From an uncultured Eggerthellaceae bacterium (GTDB lineage Bacteria > Actinomycetota > Coriobacteriia > Coriobacteriales > Eggerthellaceae): a stretch of 64,000 bases of DNA. The DNA lies in contig CAJTML010000002.1 of NCBI GenBank assembly GCA_910577495.1, positions 1 through 64,000 on the forward strand, read 5' to 3'. The number at the start of each line of letters is the position of its first letter. The stretch's first letter is position 1. Made by a program: the position numbers and the translations under genes. Of the stretch, positions 1 to 8,695 are shown piece by piece. The notes under the pieces were generated by a model. The model searched no databases, was not told the DNA's origin, and was given only the letters and a program-made list of their open reading frames with translations.

Positions 1-105
1 TTTGTTCGCCCGACGCCTTTACACGCGAGCGCGAAGTCAAATGCATACGAACTCGGTCATTGTATCACGGCGAAGCGACGCCGCTTGTGGGTGGGTGCCA
101 GACTG

Positions 106-1194
106 TTAACGGGCAGGAACGATCGCAGCTTTATACGAGCCCAGCAGCGTTGCGCGCGACCACAGCCCCACCTTTTGCGCTTGCGTTGCAATGGCGGTTG
201 CCTGGTCAAACGTTTCACACAGCGCAAACGTTGCCGAACCGCTGCCCGACATGAGCGCACCCTGCACGCCCGGCTGGTCAGCAAGCCATGAGCGGATGTC
301 GGCCAGGTCCGGACTAAGCGACTCCGATGCGTACGCCAAATTATTCGCCAGCGGCACATCGCAGGCCGCCGTTGCAGCAAGCGCCTGAGCTACCGTTTCG
401 TCTGGCAGCGGGTAGGGAGCTTCGTCAAATGCGGCATACGACTGTGCTGTCGAGACACCAAAGTCGGGCTTTACGAGCACAATCGGCGCACGCATGGGTT
501 CAAGCGCGTGGTCAAACGTGTCGCCCACACCGCGCAAACACGTGCACCCGCCGTAGAGGAAAAATGCCACGTCAGCGCCTAGTTCTTGCGCCACCGACTC
601 TATACGCGGGTCGTCTTTTGGCACTCCCCACAGCGCCGCCGCGCCCAAAAGCGCAGCCGCGGCGTCGGCCGAGCCACCACCAAGACCAGCTTGCGAGGGG
701 ATGTGTTTTTCCAGGTGAACGAACAGCGGTGTGGGATTTTCTAGCACCAGCACCGCGGCCAAACGCGTAATGGCTTTCCACACGATATTTCGCTCGGGCT
801 CAATCTCCAGCGGCGGGATTCCCTCAAACGCGCGCTCGCTCAACTTCGCGATTACCGGCGCTGAGGCGTTCGTCTCGGCGCTGGCCGCGCCACTCGTCGC
901 TTCGCCCGACACTGCGCAATCCGACATCGCTTCGCCACCATGCGCCCGGTGTTGGCGAATGTATTTGAAATCTTTTTCGCTCGTGGCTTTGCGCATCCAC
1001 AGAACATCGTGCAGCATCAGGGCGTGCATGATCGAGATCGCGTCATGATAGCCGTCCGCGCGTTTTTCGCCGATATCCAAAAAGAGGTTCACTTTCGCCG
1101 GCGCCACCAGCTTAATGCCACCGCCGCGCTTAAACGATTGCAGCTCAACCTCTTGGGCGGCGAAGGCCGCGTCCATCATATCAACGTGAGCCAT
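106..1194 (-). CDS. ispE: 4-diphosphocytidyl-2-C-methyl-D-erythritol kinase
   Basis: GHMP-family kinase that phosphorylates CDP-methylerythritol in the cytoplasmic MEP route to isoprenoids. Visible family marks are the N-terminal PAKVNLFLDI strand with ADGYH, the glycine-rich ATP loop AGLGGGSADAA, and the C-terminal MSGSGSATFAL motif. The frame is open further upstream, but I place the start at the ATG at 1194 (MAHVDMM), preceded by AAGGAA; the upstream part would run antisense-like through tadA. The protein is 362 residues, longer than the usual 280-310, because of an Ala/Ser/Glu-rich insert at about residues 80-135. It overlaps the end of tadA by 14 bp, so the two are probably co-transcribed. 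The 105 bases beyond its stop hold no gene I can support. Confidence 0.93.
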   Translation of the reverse strand: MAHVDMMDAAFAAQEVELQSFKRGGGIKLVAPAKVNLFLDIGEKRADGYHDAISIMHALMLHDVLWMRKATSEKDFKYIRQHRAHGGEAMSDCAVSGEATSGAASAETNASAPVIAKLSERAFEGIPPLEIEPERNIVWKAITRLAAVLVLENPTPLFVHLEKHIPSQAGLGGGSADAAAALLGAAALWGVPKDDPRIESVAQELGADVAFFLYGGCTCLRGVGDTFDHALEPMRAPIVLVKPDFGVSTAQSYAAFDEAPYPLPDETVAQALAATAACDVPLANNLAYASESLSPDLADIRSWLADQPGVQGALMSGSGSATFALCETFDQATAIATQAQKVGLWSRATLLGSYKAAIVPAR

Positions 1195-1699
1195 CAGCCC
1201 TCGTTCCTTTCTTCTGCGCGCGTTTGTTCGCGAAAAACGTTTTGAGAAGCGCGGCGCATTCATCTTGCTTGACCCCGGCGGTGACCTCGAACGTGTGATT
1301 GAGACGCTCATCTGCATGAATTTCGTACAGCGAACCAAGCGCTCCGGCCTTGGGATCAAACGCACCAAACACGCAGCGATCAATGCGCGACTGGTGCATC
1401 AGACCCGCGCACATAATGCACGGCTCAAGCGTCACATAGACCGTGCAGCCCGTGAGTCGCCACGTATCCAACTCGCGCGCGGCTTGCTTGAGCGCCAAAA
1501 ACTCCGCATGGCCTGCGGGGTCGTTGGTTGCTTCTCGGAGGTTGCCGGCTTGGGCGATAACGCACGGCTCCGCAAGCGGTTTGCGCGTTGCGGGGTCAAC
1601 GGGCGCGTACACCACGACCGCGCCGATGGGCACTTCGCCGCCAGCAGACGCCCGAATTGCCTCATTTATCGCTAAAGTCATGTAGTCGTCATCTGTCAT
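1181..1699 (-). CDS. tadA: tRNA-specific adenosine deaminase
   Basis: Zinc-dependent deaminase that converts the wobble adenosine of tRNA-Arg(ACG) to inosine. The zinc and catalytic motifs are visible as HAE (in NDPAGHAEFLAL) and PCIMC with the usual spacing. Start is the ATG at 1699 (MTDDDYMTLAIN); upstream in-frame residues look non-coding and run towards the divergent tRNA-Ser. Length is 172 residues, slightly above the typical 150-165, owing to a short insert (VDPATRKPLAEP) in the first domain. It overlaps ispE by 14 bp and likely heads a two-gene operon. A cytosine or guanine deaminase of the same fold is the alternative, but length and motif context favour TadA. Confidence 0.9.
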   Translation of the reverse strand: MTDDDYMTLAINEAIRASAGGEVPIGAVVVYAPVDPATRKPLAEPCVIAQAGNLREATNDPAGHAEFLALKQAARELDTWRLTGCTVYVTLEPCIMCAGLMHQSRIDRCVFGAFDPKAGALGSLYEIHADERLNHTFEVTAGVKQDECAALLKTFFANKRAQKKGTRADGSR

Positions 1700-1782
1700 A
1701 GCTTTATTATATGGTATTATGAGAAACGATCGGAAAATTACTGCATGAGTTACACAGCAGTTAGTTTCCGAACCGCTTAAGC

Positions 1783-1870
1783 GGAGGAATGGCCGAGTGG
1801 TTGAAGGCGGCAGTCTTGAAAACTGTTGTGCCGAAAGGTACCGTGGGTTCAAATCCTACTTCCTCCGCCA
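1783..1870 (+). tRNA. tRNA-Ser (anticodon TGA)
   Basis: Acceptor GGAGGAA pairs with TTCCTCC and the 3' CCA is encoded. The anticodon loop CTTGAAA gives TGA, there is a long variable arm typical of class II tRNAs, and the T arm reads GGTTCAAAT. Length is 88 nt. A terminator follows at 1919-1941. It is divergent from tadA. Confidence 0.97.
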
Positions 1871-1918
1871 GATTTTTTATTGCATCCCCCCACACACAAA
1901 ACACTCCCTGTTCAAAGT

Positions 1919-1941
1919 TGCCGCGTTAGCGGTTTTTTTTT
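1919..1941 (+). terminator. Terminator after tRNA-Ser(TGA)
   Basis: A short CCGC-GTTA-GCGG hairpin is followed directly by nine T residues, a good intrinsic terminator for the tRNA-Ser transcript. Confidence 0.7.
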
Positions 1942-2024
1942 GCGCGCGGATGCTTGTGGCTTGGCTACCCACATCTAGGTTGAAACCGAAAACATGCAGC
2001 AAAAACGCTCCTCGGGCAATTCTC

Positions 2025-2193
2025 GTTAATATTTAGGCGAATTCCGAAGATTCGCACGAACTCAAATTTATGTGCAAGAGACTCTCTTGTATCACGCCTG
2101 GTCAGCGACTTGTGCTCCATTGAACGTCAGCGGCGTCCCTCGGGAATCCCGACCAGCAACACTCAGATCTTCGGAATTCGCTGATTTATTAAC
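2025..2193. repeat. 169-bp element with 27-bp imperfect terminal inverted repeats
   Basis: The left arm 2025-2051 and the right arm 2167-2193 are inverted copies matching at about 23 of 27 positions. The inner 15 bases, GCGAATTCCGAAGAT, and the outer six, GTTAAT, are perfect. The interior can form a tight hairpin (CAAGAG-ACT-CTCTTG at 2075-2089) and a CTGGTC/GACCAG pairing (2098-2103 with 2151-2156). No open frame and no target-site duplication are evident. It lies in the 457-base gap between the tRNA-Ser terminator and citrate synthase. It may be a MITE-like element or a structured RNA with a long closing stem; I cannot decide which. Confidence 0.6.
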
Positions 2194-2234
2194 GGAAAAG
2201 CGGCTTCTTGCGTTTTCAAAACAGTAAAGCCACA

Positions 2235-2273
2235 GTAAAGCCCGGCTCAAACCGCAACGGGTTCAAACCGGGC
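2235..2273 (-). terminator. Probable terminator of gltA
   Basis: Read on the minus strand, a GCCCGG...CCGGGC hairpin with an inner AACC/GGTT pairing follows the citrate synthase stop and is succeeded by TTTACTG. The U tract is weak. Confidence 0.5.
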
Positions 2274-2327
2274 TCCAGTCATTCACTCCATGCACGCGAC
2301 TTGCCCCACGCGCGCAAACCGCAGGCT

Positions 2328-3677
2328 TTAACCGCGATCCTCCATGGTTAAATAGTCGCGACCATTCGCAAACATTGACTTATATGCCGGGCGAATGATG
2401 CGCTTGCCAGAAACAATCTCCTCGAAGCGATGCGCCGCCCAACCAGACATGCGCGCGCACGCAAACAGCGGCGTGAACAGCGCTTCCGGGATACCCATCA
2501 TGGAATACACAAATCCCGAGTACATATCAATGTTGGCACACATGTCTTTCTTGGTGCCTTTTTCGCGAAGGATGACCTCCGGCGCCAAGCGCTCGATGCT
2601 CTCAAGCAGCTTGTACTCAGCTTCGTATTCGGTACCTTGTGCCAGTTCAGCCGCGAAGTTCTTGCAGATGATAGCGCGCGGATCCGACTTCGTGTAGACC
2701 GCATGACCCATGCCATATACCAAACCGGTCTTGTCGTAGGCCTGCTTGTTGACGATCTTAGCCAGGTACGCGGCAACTTCGTCGTCATCTTCCCAGTTCT
2801 TGACCGCGTCTTTGATCTCTTTTTGCATGGCCAACACCTGGTGGTTTGCGCCACCGTGCTTGCGACCCTTCAGCGAACCAATAGCGCCAGCATATGCTGA
2901 ATACGGGTCGGTATCTGAGGAGGTCAGCACGCGCGTCGTAAACGTTGAGTTGTTGCCGCCGCCATGCTCAGCATGCAGGCACAACATAATGTCCAGCATG
3001 CGCGCCTCTTCGGGCGTGAACGAACGATCTGGGCGAAGCATGGACAGAATCGTCTCGGCCGTGGACTGACCAGGGATAAAGCGGTGCATGATCATAGAGC
3101 CGTTGTTGTAACGAGCCTGCTGCGCGTAGTAGGTCAACACCATGATGCGCGGCAAACGCGAAATGAGCGACATAGCCGTATGAATCTCGTGATGCACCGA
3201 GCGATCCTCGGCGTCATCGTCATAAGCATAGAGCAGCAAAATTGAGCGCGCCAACACGTTCATGATGTCGGGCGGTGTGTCGCGCATGATCATAGAGGCC
3301 GTAAAGCCATCGGGCAGCTCGCGCTGCTCGTCAATCACCGAGATGAAGCGATCCAGCTGCGTCTGCGTCGGCAACTCTCCCATGAGCAGCAAATACGTGA
3401 TCTCCTCAAAGCTGTAGCGCTTGTCGGCGGGCTGGTTGCCCAACAGGTCATACACATCATAACCGCGATAGCTCAGATGTCCTTCGTCAGCAATTTTCAC
3501 GCTGTCCGAAACCACGTAGCCGTGCACGTTCGAAATATTCGTCAGACCTGCCAATACGCCGGTACCATCGGCATTGCGCAGACCGCGTTTGACATCAAAA
3601 CTATCGTACTTGCTTGCATCTACTGAGTTGACGCTTTGGAAGTTGTCATACAGCGAAATCTTCTGTTCTTCATCCAT
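2328..3677 (-). CDS. gltA: Citrate synthase
   Basis: Condenses acetyl-CoA and oxaloacetate to citrate. Active-site regions are visible: HAEHGGGNNSTF, GMGHAVYTKSDPRA carrying the second catalytic His, and the later Asp in the NIDMYSGFVYSMMGIP region. Start is the ATG at 3677 (MDEEQKISLYDN) behind a strong GGAAGGAG site; an upstream ATG at 3701 lacks this. The protein is 449 residues, within the range of bacterial and eukaryote-like type I enzymes. It stands alone, with no other TCA genes nearby, which in an anaerobic actinobacterium suggests glutamate biosynthesis and not a full cycle (inference). A 2-methylcitrate synthase activity cannot be excluded from sequence. Confidence 0.93.
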   Translation of the reverse strand: MDEEQKISLYDNFQSVNSVDASKYDSFDVKRGLRNADGTGVLAGLTNISNVHGYVVSDSVKIADEGHLSYRGYDVYDLLGNQPADKRYSFEEITYLLLMGELPTQTQLDRFISVIDEQRELPDGFTASMIMRDTPPDIMNVLARSILLLYAYDDDAEDRSVHHEIHTAMSLISRLPRIMVLTYYAQQARYNNGSMIMHRFIPGQSTAETILSMLRPDRSFTPEEARMLDIMLCLHAEHGGGNNSTFTTRVLTSSDTDPYSAYAGAIGSLKGRKHGGANHQVLAMQKEIKDAVKNWEDDDEVAAYLAKIVNKQAYDKTGLVYGMGHAVYTKSDPRAIICKNFAAELAQGTEYEAEYKLLESIERLAPEVILREKGTKKDMCANIDMYSGFVYSMMGIPEALFTPLFACARMSGWAAHRFEEIVSGKRIIRPAYKSMFANGRDYLTMEDRG

Positions 3678-3838
3678 GGTGGCTCCTTCCCTCTGCCTCA
3701 TAACGCTTTTTTGCTTGTTAGGGCACCTTGGTTACACTCGCTCAAAGAGTTGTCTAAGAGTAGTCATTTCATAGTAGCCTGTGGCGAAGGCTTCATCTGA
3801 CCCCGCCTGTTGCTTCGGGTGATCCCCTTCGGCGAATG

Positions 3839-3912
3839 CCACGCCGCGCGCACCACGCCACCGCAGCCACCCCACGCCGCGCGCCCTGCGTCGCGCTCCA
3901 TGCCACGCCGCG
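3839..3912. repeat. Three direct copies of CCACGCCGCG
   Basis: The decamer CCACGCCGCG occurs at 3839-3848, 3872-3881 and 3903-3912, spaced 33 and 31 bp, in a locally GC-rich stretch between gltA and the zinc-ribbon gene. No open frame that looks real covers it. The role is unknown. Confidence 0.5.
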
Positions 3913-3921
3913 ACCTCCCTC

Positions 3922-3950
3922 CAAAAGCAAAATGCCCGCCAGCGGCGAGC
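3922..3950 (-). terminator. Terminator of the small zinc-ribbon gene
   Basis: On the minus strand, GCTCGCC-GCT-GGCGGGC forms a 7-bp stem followed by ATTTTGCTTTT, 36 bases after the stop of the 49-residue gene. Confidence 0.6.
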
Positions 3951-3986
3951 AGTTCAAATTCCCAAAAAGGATGTTTGTGGCAAGCG

Positions 3987-4136
3987 TTATTTTGCTGCAC
4001 CAATGCGGCAGATGGTGGTGCCACAATCGGGGCATTTGCCCTTCGTGATCGGCTTACCATTCTTGGTTACGCCTTCAACCGGATCTTGCATCGTTTTCTT
4101 TGCTTTGCACTTTACGCAATACGCTTCAATAGCCAT
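3987..4136 (-). CDS. 49-residue zinc-ribbon protein (DUF5679-like)
   Basis: A short gene encoding 49 residues beginning MAIEAYCVKCKAKK. Two CxxC pairs (CVKC near residue 7 and CPDC near 35) are separated by a basic linker, the signature of a single small zinc ribbon. Sequence and length resemble the DUF5679 family, named from memory. The start ATG at 4136 has AGAGAGG upstream and a terminator follows the stop, so it is a monocistronic unit between gltA and the M28-like gene. The function is unknown. Such ribbons often bind RNA or ribosomal targets, but nothing here shows that. Confidence 0.85.
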   Translation of the reverse strand: MAIEAYCVKCKAKKTMQDPVEGVTKNGKPITKGKCPDCGTTICRIGAAK

Positions 4137-4232
4137 TGGTGCAAACACCTCTCTGTTCTTTTAATTTGCGTGCACTCTCACACGCCATCCCGAGTACTAA
4201 TTTGTGCAGGTGCAATACCGACACGATGGCAT

Positions 4233-4238
4233 ATTATA
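4233..4238 (-). promoter_or_regulatory. Candidate -10 box for the zinc-ribbon gene
   Basis: TATAAT on the minus strand about 95 bases before the ATG at 4136. No good -35 is seen at the right distance. Confidence 0.35.
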
Positions 4239-4278
4239 ATCGAACCCGACCTGGTAATTTACTATAGTCTGTAAGTGG

Positions 4279-7200
4279 TTAAATTATCTTCAACAATTCC
4301 ATAACGAAGTCCGCATTTTTGCGCAGCGTCTCCTCATTGGTGTTCTCAAGCACGTCGTCTGCTTGTGCAAAATAGGCGGGTTTACCATCCTTCATGCCAC
4401 ACAGATGCATGGTCTGATAACCGCGTTTCGCCGCATACGACGCCGCACTATCCTTCCATGTGATTTCGCCTTCGCCAACTGAAAACTGCGTAGCTTGCGA
4501 CGCCTTGCGAATATAGCGCTTGATACGCGACGAGGTCTTCACCGTGCGAAGTTTGCCCTCTTTGCCAATCACGCAAAGATCGCCTGCGCCCAATGCGTCC
4601 AGGTCAATAATGATGGAGCCACGCATATCTTGCTGATGCTCATCCAAGAACGCGCGCATGCCGCCATTGTGCTCCAGCTCGGAACCCAGCGCCACAAACC
4701 ACACTTCGGTATTAATATCGGGATTGCGGAACTGATAAATCTGTTGCAGCTCGTCTTCGATCTCAATTTGGCCTGCTGCAGCGCTGGCTGCCTCTTCGAC
4801 GATCTCTTTAGAATCCAGATCCGCTGATTCCATGCGGCGAACCGAGAACGCGCCACCATTCCAGCTGTCGTCTTCAAACGAACCACTGGTTGCCGAGAAC
4901 TGCTCGTCATAGCTATCGTAGTCGGCCGAGCGGAAGCTCTCCCAACCGCCACGCTTCGCGCCTACGCTGCGGGCGTCAAAGTCTTCGTCAACATCAAGCC
5001 ACTCTTGCGGCGTTGGCTCAACATCCTTGTCCTTATGGCGAAATTTGCCGAACAAACGCTGCATGCGCGACTTCGGCATCTCAACATACCCCGGACCGGC
5101 AAAAGCACCCGTCTCAGTCATGCTCTCCTGATACGCTGAGTCGTCGACATCATCAATATAAATGTCTTCCGGAGCCACATTCTCAATCAGCTCATCGCCG
5201 ATGGGCGCAAATGAGCCCGTGGCTCCTGCTGGCACAAACGCACCAGCAGCATTAACGCTGGTCACGGGTACGGCCTGCGTCTGCATCGGGTCAACCGAAT
5301 CCGCATCTTGCGCAGTTACCTCCGGCACGCCCATAACAGGATGGCTTCCCGACCCAATCGGATCAAGGGATCCGGTGATGCTTGGAATCTTTCCGGTAGA
5401 GCCCGTTGCATGCGGATCGTCCAGCGAGATTGCCGGCAACAACGTAAGCAGGCTTTTCGCTGCAGATTGCGAAGACGTCTGGGCATCGGCTAAGGGTGCT
5501 CGCTGCTTGGTGAGTTCTGCAACCGGCGTGAGGTTTGCCGTGTTCGCATCAATATCCGGAAGCTGGATCGGCGGGCGCGCGGGCTGCGCGGACTCCGTCT
5601 CAATAGCCGGCACCATAATACGCGGCGAATGAGGATTAACCGCAGACTCAACCGTCGGAACAAACTCAACAACACCACCTTGTGCAGCGCCAGCGGCGGG
5701 CGCTCCTTCAGCCACCACGTCGGTCGTTTCCACTTCAGACACGCTTGTGACCTGCTCGGCTTGCACCGCGGGCTGCGAGCTCGTCTGGCCTGCCGACTGC
5801 GCGGTTGCCCACTGCGGAGCCTTGACTTCGCGAATTTCATCTCTGCCTGCCGCTAAGCTTTCTTCAAGCTCGTGCTCAACAATATTGTTCGCCTGGGCGA
5901 AATGAGCCGCCGACTCAACCACCGCAGCGTCCAGCGCACTGGCGTACCGAGAGCGCTGTGCGGGTTTCTCGGGCTCGTCGGACTTTTTCGCCTTCGCTTG
6001 CGCAGCCTTAAACCAAGCCGGCACCGAATCATCTTCCTCGGGCTCGTGCACGGGCTCTGCCTGCAGCACCATTGGCGCTTCGTCAGCATGCGCATCAGGA
6101 GTTGCTAACACTTGCTGCTCAAGCGCTTCGTCAGCTTGCTGTTCGTCGGCAAACACTACCGCATCAAATCCAGCACTCTGCTCATATTCGCCATCTTCTG
6201 CTCCAAACAGCGAAGACATGGTCTGCTGCTCAAACGCCTGCGCGGCCGCAAGCGCCTCCTCTTGCTGACTCCGCTGAGCACGCGCAGCACGATTGCGCAT
6301 GCGCTCAAGCTCATCAGGCGTCGGCGCGCCTTCAACTGGTTTGCCCAAAAACGCCGCCATGGCCGCCTTTGCGGACGCCAAACGCAGCTCCTCATCACCA
6401 TAAAAGTCTTCGTCTTCTGCAGCAGAGGCGGATGTCGTCGGATGCGTCATGTAAGTCAGCTCGGTGTCGGGCGAAACTTCGCCACTTGCAAGCGCAGCGT
6501 CATATCCGTGCACGACCGCATTGTCGCGACGTGCCAGCTCAGCCTCGCTCACGCACCCCTTGCCCACGCGGCGCGCAACTTCCAGAAGCACCGCGGTACC
6601 TGCGGCGTTGCAATTTGCGCCTTCGTTGTAGGGGCTCGCTTTGTGCACGATGCTCAAAATAGGCGGAATCGCGGCAATCACCAACAACACAATCGTAATC
6701 ACGCGCATCACCGTGTTGCCCATGCCTTCTGCATTGGCGAAGGCTACCGTGTTGATAGCAAGCACAATGGGCAGCAGCACAAGCGCGCCAACGATCACCC
6801 ACTGCATAATAGGCAGGATCTTGAGCAGCACCGGAGACGTTTCAGGGCGAACTTTGCCGCTGTCATAACGTGCGACGAGAATCACCTTAAGGCGACGAGA
6901 GCTTCCCGTTTGTGACGAAAAGCCCGGGTCGTATTTCGCCACGACGTTTTGGCTGATGCCGCGGCTGAGTAAATTCGACAAAATTGGCTTGTCCAGCGCC
7001 TCTAAAACGTACAGTACCGCAGCAATGGCGGTCACGACGATGGCTGCAACCCCAACAGCCGGCACAATGAGCGCGGCGATGGTGATGACGATAGCGCACA
7101 AGCAGCAGATGAGATTTGCCAAATTGAGATCGGGCGAGCCCTTGAAGTCCTCCATAACAGCGGAGAGGCCAGCTTCTTGCTGCATCTGGTCAGTAATATA

Positions 7201-7290
7201 GAGCGCAGCTTGCTGTTCTTCTTCAGTTCCCGCAGGGCGCGGGCCTATTTCTTGTGATAAATATGCAACATGATCAAGTATTTCAGGCAT
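4279..7290 (-). CDS. Large membrane protein with a degenerate M28-peptidase domain
   Basis: A 1003-residue protein. Residues 1-45 have the M28 aminopeptidase entry motif (EIGPRPAGTEEEQQAA). Two hydrophobic hairpins follow (about 57-95 and 160-215), then the split peptidase fold: VARYDSG where active enzymes have HxD, GANCNAAG in place of GANDNASG, VALGSELEHNG in place of the EE pair, IIIDLDALG, and a C-terminal AQADDVLENTNEE where a zinc-binding His is expected. Most zinc and catalytic residues are therefore replaced and catalysis is unlikely. Between about residues 250 and 820 lies a long acidic, Ala/Glu/Gln-rich, probably disordered insert. The start ATG at 7290 has AAAGG upstream. The role is unknown; a scaffold or binding protein at the membrane is possible. 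Confidence 0.75.
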   Translation of the reverse strand: MPEILDHVAYLSQEIGPRPAGTEEEQQAALYITDQMQQEAGLSAVMEDFKGSPDLNLANLICCLCAIVITIAALIVPAVGVAAIVVTAIAAVLYVLEALDKPILSNLLSRGISQNVVAKYDPGFSSQTGSSRRLKVILVARYDSGKVRPETSPVLLKILPIMQWVIVGALVLLPIVLAINTVAFANAEGMGNTVMRVITIVLLVIAAIPPILSIVHKASPYNEGANCNAAGTAVLLEVARRVGKGCVSEAELARRDNAVVHGYDAALASGEVSPDTELTYMTHPTTSASAAEDEDFYGDEELRLASAKAAMAAFLGKPVEGAPTPDELERMRNRAARAQRSQQEEALAAAQAFEQQTMSSLFGAEDGEYEQSAGFDAVVFADEQQADEALEQQVLATPDAHADEAPMVLQAEPVHEPEEDDSVPAWFKAAQAKAKKSDEPEKPAQRSRYASALDAAVVESAAHFAQANNIVEHELEESLAAGRDEIREVKAPQWATAQSAGQTSSQPAVQAEQVTSVSEVETTDVVAEGAPAAGAAQGGVVEFVPTVESAVNPHSPRIMVPAIETESAQPARPPIQLPDIDANTANLTPVAELTKQRAPLADAQTSSQSAAKSLLTLLPAISLDDPHATGSTGKIPSITGSLDPIGSGSHPVMGVPEVTAQDADSVDPMQTQAVPVTSVNAAGAFVPAGATGSFAPIGDELIENVAPEDIYIDDVDDSAYQESMTETGAFAGPGYVEMPKSRMQRLFGKFRHKDKDVEPTPQEWLDVDEDFDARSVGAKRGGWESFRSADYDSYDEQFSATSGSFEDDSWNGGAFSVRRMESADLDSKEIVEEAASAAAGQIEIEDELQQIYQFRNPDINTEVWFVALGSELEHNGGMRAFLDEHQQDMRGSIIIDLDALGAGDLCVIGKEGKLRTVKTSSRIKRYIRKASQATQFSVGEGEITWKDSAASYAAKRGYQTMHLCGMKDGKPAYFAQADDVLENTNEETLRKNADFVMELLKII

Positions 7291-7349
7291 ACTATTTGCC
7301 TTTCATAGGTAGTTACATCCAACTTTGACATACACGCTTCAAGTATACG

Positions 7350-8688
7350 CTATTTGGTCTGTTTACCCAAATAATCACGAATTGCGGCATCTGAAGCCCC
7401 TGCTTGGGTTCGCGCGGCCTCAAATGCTTCGAAATCCTGCTTCGTCGCTTGGTCAAACGCCGCTTCATAAGCTGCCGTCGGGTCTTCGTCGAGACCTTGC
7501 GCAAGCTCAGCCGCCTCAGCATCTGCTTGGTTGTAGGCGTCGTTTTGTGCCTGCGCCTCTTCTTTGTTGCGATCCAGAAGTGCCTGGTCAGATGCCAGCG
7601 CATAGCCAAGAGCTTCGACACGTTTTGTAATATAGCTGATATAAGCATCCCGATTTACCGCGGGATAGTTTTGTTGCGCTTGTGATATCAACTGGGAAGC
7701 GTTATTGAGTGCGTCAATGGCTGCCTGCGTCTGCTCCATAGACGCTTGGATGTTCTCCGGTGTGGGATCTTCAACCAACGCCGCCGCTGCGCGTGCGTCC
7801 TCGTCGGCCTCGGCAACTGCATACCACCCGTCCATCATCTGCTGTGATGCGCTCTTTGCGGTGTATGCCGCTTCCAAGATCTGCAAACCGTACGAGATCA
7901 TGGATTCTCGCGAAGAAATTGCCGTCACGGTTTGACCGGCCACATCTTGCTCGTCGCTGTTTACGAGGTTTGCTGAAGCCGATTTCGCCAGCTCATCAGC
8001 CTGATCCAGTGTCGGCAACACCTCTTGTGTTGCTTGGCGAATGCTTTGCAGCTTCTCTTCGCTCACTGATTCGAAGGGGTCTTGCAACTCCTCATCTAAA
8101 TCAAGCATCACTTCGTCAGTCTGCGTAAGCAGATCAATTGCGTCCGACAGCGTTTGCACGTAGCTTTGCTCAGTTTGATGCGCTTGGTACAAATACCCCG
8201 TGCCGCTTGCCAGCAACACCACGCTTATTACTATGATCACCAAAACCGCCATCAAGCTGCGGAAACGACGGCGCTTCTTACGACGAGCAATTTCCTCATC
8301 AAATGACAGCGTCGGTTTGGCTGGTTTTGCGGGCTTAGCGGCCTTCGAGGCTTTGGACGCTTTAACACCCTTTGCGCCTTGAGCGGATTTGCCTCCGGTC
8401 GCGCTGACGCCCGCACCTCGACCTGCGGCGCTTCCACCATCTCCGCCGGCGCCTGGCGTACGCTTGCCATTTCGGGGAATGACCCTTGTAGAAGCCTTTC
8501 CTGCGGCTTTTTTTGCCCGACAGCGTGAACAATGAGACCTCGCCCACCAGCGGCAGTTCGTCGTCCCCGCCGTTGAGCTGGGCATTCTTTGCCGCATCAA
8601 GCACACTGAACGAGAGCTCGTTTGAGGTGCCCTCGGTTCGCCGCTTAATATGTGCAGCGTGGTTAAGCTTGTCGTGCCGCTTCGCCAT
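7350..8688 (-). CDS. Single-pass membrane protein, reading frame interrupted at an A7 tract
   Basis: The N-terminal part starts at the ATG at 8688 (MAKRHDKLNHAAHIKRR), 8 bp after dinG, and runs in one frame to about SLFTLSGKK. The rest continues in the +1 frame as an Ala/Gly/Lys-rich linker, a basic patch RRKKRRRFRS, one membrane helix (LMAVLVIIVISVVLLAS), and a long acidic helical extracytoplasmic region to 7350. The two frames overlap between 8606 and 8362. The best shift point is the run of seven A (T at 8508-8514 on the plus strand); six A would restore one frame of about 445 codons. This may be a sequence error, a real disruption, or slippage. The function is unknown. It sits between dinG and the M28-like gene, all co-directional. 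Confidence 0.65.
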
Positions 8689-8695
8689 AGATCGC

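Noticed and set aside
2025..2193. Inverted-repeat element as 6S RNA, SRP RNA or tmRNA
   Set aside because: None of the conserved bases of those RNAs (for example GGAAGGAAGC-type SRP loops or a tRNA-like end) could be found.
6112..6915. 267-codon open frame opposite the M28-like gene
   Set aside because: Arg/His-rich shadow of the low-complexity insert and first membrane region of the real gene.
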